This document shows, one piece after another, positions 41,601-45,342 of a stretch of 45,342 nt of DNA. The stretch lies in contig NZ_LQPG01000053.1 of assembly GCF_002102265.1 (NCBI RefSeq), positions 1 to 45,342 of the forward strand, read 5' to 3'. A program made the translations under genes and the position numbers. A model generated the notes under the pieces. The model ran no database searches. It saw nothing but the letters and a program-made list of their open reading frames with translations, and was not told where the DNA came from. This stretch comes from Mycolicibacter longobardus. GTDB taxonomy: Bacteria > Actinomycetota > Actinomycetes > Mycobacteriales > Mycobacteriaceae. Numbering within the stretch: position 1 is the stretch's first letter; every line of letters begins with the position of its first letter.

Positions 41601-42921
41601 GCCAATACTGCGGCAGCGCGCTGAATGTGCCGGGCGGGGTGAGCCGGCCGGTCCAGGCCAGCGACGTGGCGACGAGCAACGCGGTCAGGACCACCAGGCC
41701 GACCGCGGCCGGCTTGTGGTGTTCGGGGTGGACGAAGGCGCGCCGCCACACCGGTCTGGGCACGCTGCCCGGCAGCGGGATGCGACCCAGCAGGTGGGCG
41801 AGCCCCAACACCACCGGGATCCGGATCACCGACTCGAGTTTGTGCACGTTGCGCAGCGGCGCACCGGCTCCGTCCAGGAAGGACTGCACCTGGTGGGCCA
41901 GCGGCGAGCCGAGTCCGCCCGCATAGCCCAGCGCCAGCAGGGTCACCCCGATCAACAGCATCGTGACCAGCCGGCCGGCCCCGGGCACCCGCCGGCGCAG
42001 CATGCCGGTCAGGCCGGCCAGCCCGGCGGCGGCCACCAGGCAGGTGCCCAGGATCATCACCGGGCTGGTGACCAGCGGCGCCCCGGCGGTGGCGTTCGGC
42101 GCTACGAACGGCGTCCAACTGTGAGTGCCGCGCAGCATCTCGGTCAGCGACGTCCACCGGGTGGTCACCCCGGCCGATTCGATGAAGTCCAGGAACGGTG
42201 GACTGACCCGGCCCAACAGCACCAGCGCCACCAGCCACCACGCCACCGCCAGTGCCAGTGCCAGCAGCCACCAGCCGGTGAACCGCCACCAGCGCCGGTT
42301 CGGGCAGTGACACAGCCACCAGATCATCGCCGGAAGGCAACCCGCCAGCGTCGCGACGGCGTTGACAGCGCCCATCAGCGCGACCGCGACTCCGGCCTGA
42401 CCGGCCAGCATTCGCACCGAGCGTTCCGGGACCTGGACTCCGGGCGCGCCCAACGCCCGGATCACCGGCAGCAGCACCCAGGGGGCCAGCATCATCGGCA
42501 GCGTCTCCGAAGAGATCGAACCCAGCGTGGTCAGTACCCGCGGCGACAGGGCGAATGCCGCAGCAGCGATCAGCCGTGCCGTCGGCGTCGCGATCCGCAG
42601 CGTCTCGGCCACCCGCAGCAGGCCCCAGAACCCCACCGTGAGCAGCAGCGCCCACCACAGCCGCTGAATGATCCAGCCGGGCAGCCCGAGCAGGTCGCCG
42701 GCCAGGAAGAACGCGCCGTGCGGGAAAAGGTAGCCGTAGGCCTGGTTCTGCACCTGCCCGAACGGCAGCTCACTGCTCCACAGGTTGGCCGCCCGGGCCA
42801 GGAACCGCAGCGGATCAGCGGTCAGATCGAGTTTGGTGTCCGGGGAGATCCGGCCGGGAGACTGCAGCAGGCTGCAGGCCAACGCGACTGTGCCGACCAA
42901 CCACAGCCAGCGCCGCGACAA
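38644..42921 (-). CDS. aftD: alpha-(1->3)-arabinofuranosyltransferase AftD
   Basis: Very large (1425 aa) polytopic GT-C enzyme that adds arabinofuranose from decaprenyl-phosphoryl-arabinose to arabinogalactan/lipoarabinomannan outside the membrane. The N-terminal third (about 1-430) is membrane-spanning and begins with a short helix followed by SPDTKLDLTADPLRFLARAANLW, the conserved loop with acidic residues. A long extracytoplasmic region (about 450-1290) contains carbohydrate-binding-like beta domains (for example around 680-830, PAAAIDGDSGTAWVSNALQ, F5/8-type C style, repeated as AADGDPGTAWTASQ near 985). C-terminal helices close the protein. It matches remembered Rv0236c. The start TTG 42921 is uncertain: the frame extends upstream without ATG or GTG. 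It follows the DUF2613 gene by 58 bp, so probably one operon. Confidence 0.95.
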   Translation of the reverse strand: MSRRWLWLVGTVALACSLLQSPGRISPDTKLDLTADPLRFLARAANLWSSELPFGQVQNQAYGYLFPHGAFFLAGDLLGLPGWIIQRLWWALLLTVGFWGLLRVAETLRIATPTARLIAAAAFALSPRVLTTLGSISSETLPMMLAPWVLLPVIRALGAPGVQVPERSVRMLAGQAGVAVALMGAVNAVATLAGCLPAMIWWLCHCPNRRWWRFTGWWLLALALAVAWWLVALVLLGRVSPPFLDFIESAGVTTRWTSLTEMLRGTHSWTPFVAPNATAGAPLVTSPVMILGTCLVAAAGLAGLTGMLRRRVPGAGRLVTMLLIGVTLLALGYAGGLGSPLAHQVQSFLDGAGAPLRNVHKLESVIRIPVVLGLAHLLGRIPLPGSVPRPVWRRAFVHPEHHKPAAVGLVVLTALLVATSLAWTGRLTPPGTFSALPQYWRDAAAWLGEHNGGGPTPGRVLVAPGAPFATQTWGTSHDEPLQVLDVGPWGVRDSIPLTPPQTIRALDSVQRLFAAGRPSAGLADTLARQGISYLVVRNDLDPDTSRSARPLLVHRAVNGSPGLHLVAQFGEPVGSGTVPGFVADSGLRPAYPAIEIYRVGDPAAGGNGNPGAPYLADLKAMPRVDGGPEVLLRLDEHRRLRGEPVLGPVLMTADARRADLDPPRNVGITVTDTPLARETDYGRVDNHSSTVRAAGDARHTLSRVPDYPTPGAATVFGGWIGGRLTVSSSSSDATTLPDVAPSTSPAAAIDGDSGTAWVSNALQSAVGQWLQVDFDHPLTNGTITVTPSATAVGAQVRRIQISTVNGTTTLRFDRAGEPLTAALPYGETPWVRITASGTDDGSPGVQFGITDLAVTQYDASGFAHPVDLRHTAMVPVPPAGTQVAQWDLGAGLPGRTGCAPAADAVRCAASMMLEPEEPATFSRTLNVPRPISVTPTVWVRPRQGPNLVDLIAEPGSLRAHGDADVLDVLGSAYAAADGDPGTAWTASQRMVAHRSPPTLTITLPQPVQVSGLRFTPSRSPLPAQPTLVAIDLGSGPQIRELSDPDDQDDQAGQQVRLLPRITDTVKISLLDWEDVIDRTAIGFDQLKPPGLAEVSVLGADGRPVAPADAARNRSRPVSIGCDRGPVIAIAGRFVHTSITTTVGALLDDVPVPAQPCDERPIELPPGQQELLISPGSAFVVHGATLSGPSAPAAASATTPAVVDTWGAARREMTVPAAADSRVLVVPESINGGWVARAPDGARLTPVAVNGWQQGWVLPAGTEGTISLTFGPNQMYRLGMAGGLALLPLLALLAWWPTRRSRSSDPPAQPWRPSRRLAAFGALAVGGLIAGTAGAGVFGAALILLFALRHRQRAFDVVRLGLSAGGLILAGAVLCRFPWRSADGYAGHSAGVQLAALVSVAVLAATAVVSRGGRKPDEVGNGGPPQ

Positions 42922-42979
42922 CGGTGTGACAGCCTGCGATGCAGCCGGCGGCGGGTCGGACGTTGCCGGCGTCCGCAGG

Positions 42980-43153
42980 TCAGCCGCGGTTGCCGTACTC
43001 CACCCTGTTCAGCACGGAGGACTGCGGATCGCCTCCGGCGATCTGCGGCTTGGTGTCTTGCTGCACCATCAGCGTGACGCCGAAAACAGCCGCCGCACCG
43101 AGCAACACCCCGACGACGATGCTGATGGCTGCCGGCACCACGAACCGAGGCAT
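42980..43153 (-). CDS. DUF2613 small membrane protein (Rv0236A-like)
   Basis: 57-aa protein: MPRFVVPAAISIVVGVLLG leads into one membrane helix (about 4-27), then a short outer tail ending VLNRVEYGNRG. Length and both ends match remembered Rv0236A. The DUF2613 family is found in mycolate-containing actinobacteria and lies next to aftD, so it may be an accessory of that enzyme; no function is proven. The ATG at 43153 is chosen because the frame upstream only translates intergenic repeat sequence. Confidence 0.9.
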   Translation of the reverse strand: MPRFVVPAAISIVVGVLLGAAAVFGVTLMVQQDTKPQIAGGDPQSSVLNRVEYGNRG

Positions 43154-43250
43154 GGTCAGGCTCCTTCCGCAATCCCGCGATGTGTTCTCGGGGCACTCTC
43201 GTCCCCGCTGACCCCCGACCGCCAACGTAGCATGCGGGGCTGGCGTACCC

Positions 43251-43307
43251 GGCGGTTCAGCGAGGCTCGACGAAGGAGAGGCGAAGCTGGGACCGCCGCA
43301 TGAACCC
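43251..43307 (+). repeat. third copy of the 57-bp interspersed repeat
   Basis: Reverse complement of the unit at 3314-3427, with a few changes (for example GCGAGG for GCAAGG and GAAGG for GGAGG). In this orientation it reads toward lpqI and ends 29 bp before its ATG, just as the first copies read toward the esterase start. Confidence 0.85.
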
Positions 43308-43336
43308 GTCTGCTCCGGCCGTGACAGCATGGTGCG

Positions 43337-44524
43337 ATGCCTCGATCGCTGACTCGACAACTGCCCGGTCTGCTCTTGGCGGCCGCGATGCTGCCGGCAC
43401 TGGTCACGGCGTGCTCGCACCGCACCGAGACACCCGCCCCGTCGCCGGAGGCCTCATCTTCGGCGCCGCCGGTCACCGCGCCACCGGTCGACCCTGTCTG
43501 CGAGCAGTTGGCGGCGTGGGCGATCCGCGACAAACTGGCGCAGTTGGTGATGGTCGGGGTCCGTGACGCCGCCGACGCGCGCGCGGTGGTGACCGACCAC
43601 CATGTGGGCGGAATCTTCATCGGCAGCTGGACGGAGCTCTCCATGCTTACCGATGGTTCCCTCAAAGAGATCAAAGAAAACCAAGCGCCCACCGGACCGT
43701 TGCCGCTGGCGGTCAGCGTCGACGAGGAAGGCGGCCGGGTGGCCCGACTGTCTTCGCTGATCGGGTCGTCGCCGTCGGCGAAGGAGCTGGCGCAGACGCA
43801 CAGCGCCGCCCAGGTGCGCGAGCTGGCCGCCGAGCGCGGCCGCAAGATGGCCGACCTGGGCATCACCGTCGACTTCGCGCCCGTCGTCGACGTGGTGGAC
43901 ACCAGCACCGACGACGACACCGTGATCGGCGACCGCTCGTTCGGTTCGGATCCGGCCAAGGTCACCGAGTACGCCGGGGCGTACGCGCAGGGGCTGCGGG
44001 ATGCCGGGCTGTTGCCGGTGCTCAAGCACTTCCCCGGCCATGGCCACGGCTCCGGTGACTCGCACACCGCCGGCGCGGTGATCACCCCGCCGCTGGCGCA
44101 GCTGCAGGACAACGATCTGGTGCCCTACCGCACGCTGGTCACCCAGGCACCGGTGGCGGTGATGATGGGCCACCTGGAGGTGCCCGGCCTGACCGAGGAT
44201 CCCGCCAGCTTGAGCCCGGCGGCGGTCAAGCTGCTGCGCACCGGCACCGACTACCACGGGCCGGCGTTCGACGGGCTGGTCTTCAGCGACGACCTGTCGT
44301 CCATGGCCGCGATCAGCGACCACTACGGGGTCGCCGAGGCGGTGCTGCGCAGCCTGCAGGCAGGCGTGGACGTCGCGTTGTGGGTCACCACCGACGAGGT
44401 GCCTGCGGTGCTGGATCGGCTGGAGCACGCGGTGGCCGCCGGCGAGCTGAAGCCCGACGCGATCGACGCCTCGCTGGCGCGGGTGGCCGCGGTCAAGAAG
44501 CCCGGTACGCACTGCCACGCGTGA
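43337..44524 (+). CDS. lpqI: LpqI, lipoprotein beta-N-acetylglucosaminidase (GH3)
   Basis: 395-aa cell-wall lipoprotein: signal peptide with lipobox LVTAC (Cys26), a Pro/Ser-rich linker (30-50) and a GH3 domain. Catalytic marks are KHFPGHGHGSGDSH (the NagZ-type His/Asp loop) around residue 235 and FSDDLSSMAA with the Asp nucleophile around 317; IFIGSWTE and VDEEGGRVARL also fit. It releases N-acetylglucosamine from muropeptides in peptidoglycan recycling, as reported for M. tuberculosis LpqI. Its stop codon sits inside a strong hairpin, and the 57-bp repeat lies in its leader. Confidence 0.93.
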   Translation: MPRSLTRQLPGLLLAAAMLPALVTACSHRTETPAPSPEASSSAPPVTAPPVDPVCEQLAAWAIRDKLAQLVMVGVRDAADARAVVTDHHVGGIFIGSWTELSMLTDGSLKEIKENQAPTGPLPLAVSVDEEGGRVARLSSLIGSSPSAKELAQTHSAAQVRELAAERGRKMADLGITVDFAPVVDVVDTSTDDDTVIGDRSFGSDPAKVTEYAGAYAQGLRDAGLLPVLKHFPGHGHGSGDSHTAGAVITPPLAQLQDNDLVPYRTLVTQAPVAVMMGHLEVPGLTEDPASLSPAAVKLLRTGTDYHGPAFDGLVFSDDLSSMAAISDHYGVAEAVLRSLQAGVDVALWVTTDEVPAVLDRLEHAVAAGELKPDAIDASLARVAAVKKPGTHCHA

Positions 44525-44546
44525 TCCCGCCGCTATGGCGGGTCAC
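44521..44546 (+). terminator. hairpin overlapping the lpqI stop codon
   Basis: GTGATCCCGCC (44521-44531) pairs with GGCGGGTCAC (44537-44546) around GCTAT, giving 10 pairs with one bulged T. The lpqI TGA (44522-44524) lies in the left arm. It probably ends lpqI transcription before the TetR gene. Confidence 0.6.
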
Positions 44547-44602
44547 GCAAGTTACTCTTCGGTAAGATCGTGCCGGAGAGTGCGCGGAAGGACGTCGAGG
44601 CG

Positions 44603-45229
44603 ATGGCAGCTGGCAGCAAGCGGTTACCGCGGGCCGTGCGTGAACAGCAGATGCTCGACGCCGCCGTGCAGATGTTCTCGATCAACGGCTACCACGAAAC
44701 CTCGATGGATTCGATCGCGGCGGCTGCGGAGATCTCCAAGCCGATGCTCTATCTGTACTACGGCTCCAAGGAGGAGCTGTTCGGGGCGTGCCTGGACCGG
44801 GAGCTGCGCCGCTTCGTCGAGGCGGTGCGCACCGGCATCGACTTCCAGCAACCTCCGAAAGAATTGCTGCGCAACACGATCCGTTCTTTTCTGCACTACA
44901 TCGATGCCAACCGGGCGTCGTGGATCGTGATGTACACCCAGGCCACCAGTTCGCAGGCGTTCGCTCACACCGTGCGTGAGGGCCGCGAGCGGATCATCGA
45001 GTTGGTGGGCCGGCTGCTGCGGGCCGGCACCCGCAACCCCGAACCCGGCGTCGACTTCGACATGATGGCGGTCGCACTGGTGGGCGCCGGCGAGGCGATC
45101 GCCAGCCGGGTCAGCACCGGCGACACCGACGTCGACGAGGCCGGTGAGCTGATGATCGACCTGTTCTGGCGGGGCCTCAAGGAAGCGCCGGGCGGCCGCG
45201 AGGGCGCAGACACCGCCGCCGCTGGGTGA
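44603..45229 (+). CDS. TetR family regulator (Rv0238-like)
   Basis: 208-aa TetR repressor that matches remembered Rv0238 closely (KRLPRAVREQQMLDAAVQMF, then SKPMLYLYYGSKEELFGACL). The HTH is at about 10-55; the ligand domain contains RASWIVMYTQATSSQAFAHT and FDMMAVALVGAGEAIASRVS. The start is ATG 44603; a GTG at 44570 would add 11 residues that overlap the likely leader. It stands after the lpqI hairpin with its own probable promoter in 44547-44600. Targets unknown. Confidence 0.9.
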   Translation: MAAGSKRLPRAVREQQMLDAAVQMFSINGYHETSMDSIAAAAEISKPMLYLYYGSKEELFGACLDRELRRFVEAVRTGIDFQQPPKELLRNTIRSFLHYIDANRASWIVMYTQATSSQAFAHTVREGRERIIELVGRLLRAGTRNPEPGVDFDMMAVALVGAGEAIASRVSTGDTDVDEAGELMIDLFWRGLKEAPGGREGADTAAAG

Positions 45230-45323
45230 TAACCAGCCGTTGATTCTGCGTCCACCAGGCGTGCTACTCGCCTCAGACTCAAGTGATCGCTGCAACACCT
45301 GACCAGGAAGGGGTCGGTGCTGC

Positions 45324-45342
45324 ATGGGTCACGAGACGGGGT
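45324..45342 (+). CDS. possible start of a next gene, cut by the window edge
   Basis: An ATG at 45324 is preceded by AAGGGG (45308-45313), a fair ribosome site, and opens a frame (MGHETG) to the end of the window. Only six codons are visible, so it cannot be identified. Bases 45230-45323 otherwise hold only a small GCTGG/CCAGC hairpin at 45221-45237. Confidence 0.25.

Noticed and set aside
41230..43077. 615-aa open frame antisense to aftD
   Set aside because: Gln/Arg/His-rich shadow frame; aftD on the other strand is well supported.
1..45342. tRNA, rRNA, insertion sequences, integrases and attachment sites
   Set aside because: None could be recognised by eye on either strand; the cassettes show no flanking tRNA or transposase.

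Overview
The window is high-GC actinobacterial DNA and almost certainly chromosomal sequence of a mycobacterium (Mycobacteriaceae). It carries aftD (arabinogalactan/LAM arabinosyltransferase), the small DUF2613 protein beside it, lpqI, lipC, a WS/DGAT wax ester/TAG synthase, an arylamine N-acetyltransferase, FadE/FadD paralogues and KstR-like operator boxes. From memory of M. tuberculosis H37Rv, the backbone follows the order Rv0220-Rv0221 ... Rv0223c-Rv0228 ... Rv0230c ... Rv0232(?) ... Rv0234c ... Rv0236c-Rv0236A-Rv0237-Rv0238. Between these blocks sit cassettes that are not in that order in H37Rv. No rRNA, tRNA, insertion sequence or CRISPR array was seen.

Layout. 0.1-3.3 kb: leftward operon of an HSL-type esterase and two complementary acyl-CoA dehydrogenases (probable heteromeric pair). 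3.3-3.4 kb: tandem 57-bp repeat, with a third copy at 43.3 kb. 3.5-6.2 kb: lipC and a WS/DGAT. 6.2-13.3 kb: accessory lipid block (FadD12-like ligase, LPLAT-like acyltransferase, nat, secreted serine protease, FadE5-like dehydrogenase, small secreted protein, membrane protein) with one exact and one degenerate KstR-like box. 13.4-23.0 kb: aldehyde dehydrogenase (second exact KstR-like box), then the conserved envelope locus (Rv0224c-like methyltransferase, GT4, Rv0226c membrane protein, Rv0227c/PgfA-like, Rv0228/TmaT-like acyltransferase) implicated in trehalose-mycolate export and polar growth. This locus is interrupted by a proline-rich membrane protein and a DCC thiol protein. 22.9-31.3 kb: two paralogous MpaB/Lcp-type (DUF2236) oxygenases flanking a tightly coupled operon DUF2236 - DUF35 - thiolase-like - FadD - enoyl-CoA hydratase - SDR, with a divergent TetR regulator and shared palindromic operators. 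31.3-35.2 kb: phosphotriesterase-like lactonase, MarR regulator and a flavin cassette (LLM monooxygenase, FMN reductase, WrbA). 35.3-38.4 kb: TetR, gabD1-like dehydrogenase, proline-rich membrane protein. 38.4-38.6 kb: non-coding gap rich in palindromes. 38.6-45.2 kb: aftD, DUF2613 protein, lpqI, TetR (Rv0238-like).

The most novel-looking system is the 22.9-31.3 kb cluster. A haem-type oxygenase of the rubber-oxygenase/MpaB family is translationally coupled to a CoA-ligase/hydratase/aldolase-like pathway, whose thiolase homologue has Ser in place of the nucleophilic Cys and is paired with a DUF35 protein. I infer an intracellular route that oxidatively cleaves an isoprenoid-like chain and degrades the fragment by hydration and retro-aldol cleavage, repressed by the adjacent TetR protein. 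Functions are inferred from sequence families; H37Rv comparisons are from memory and no search was run.
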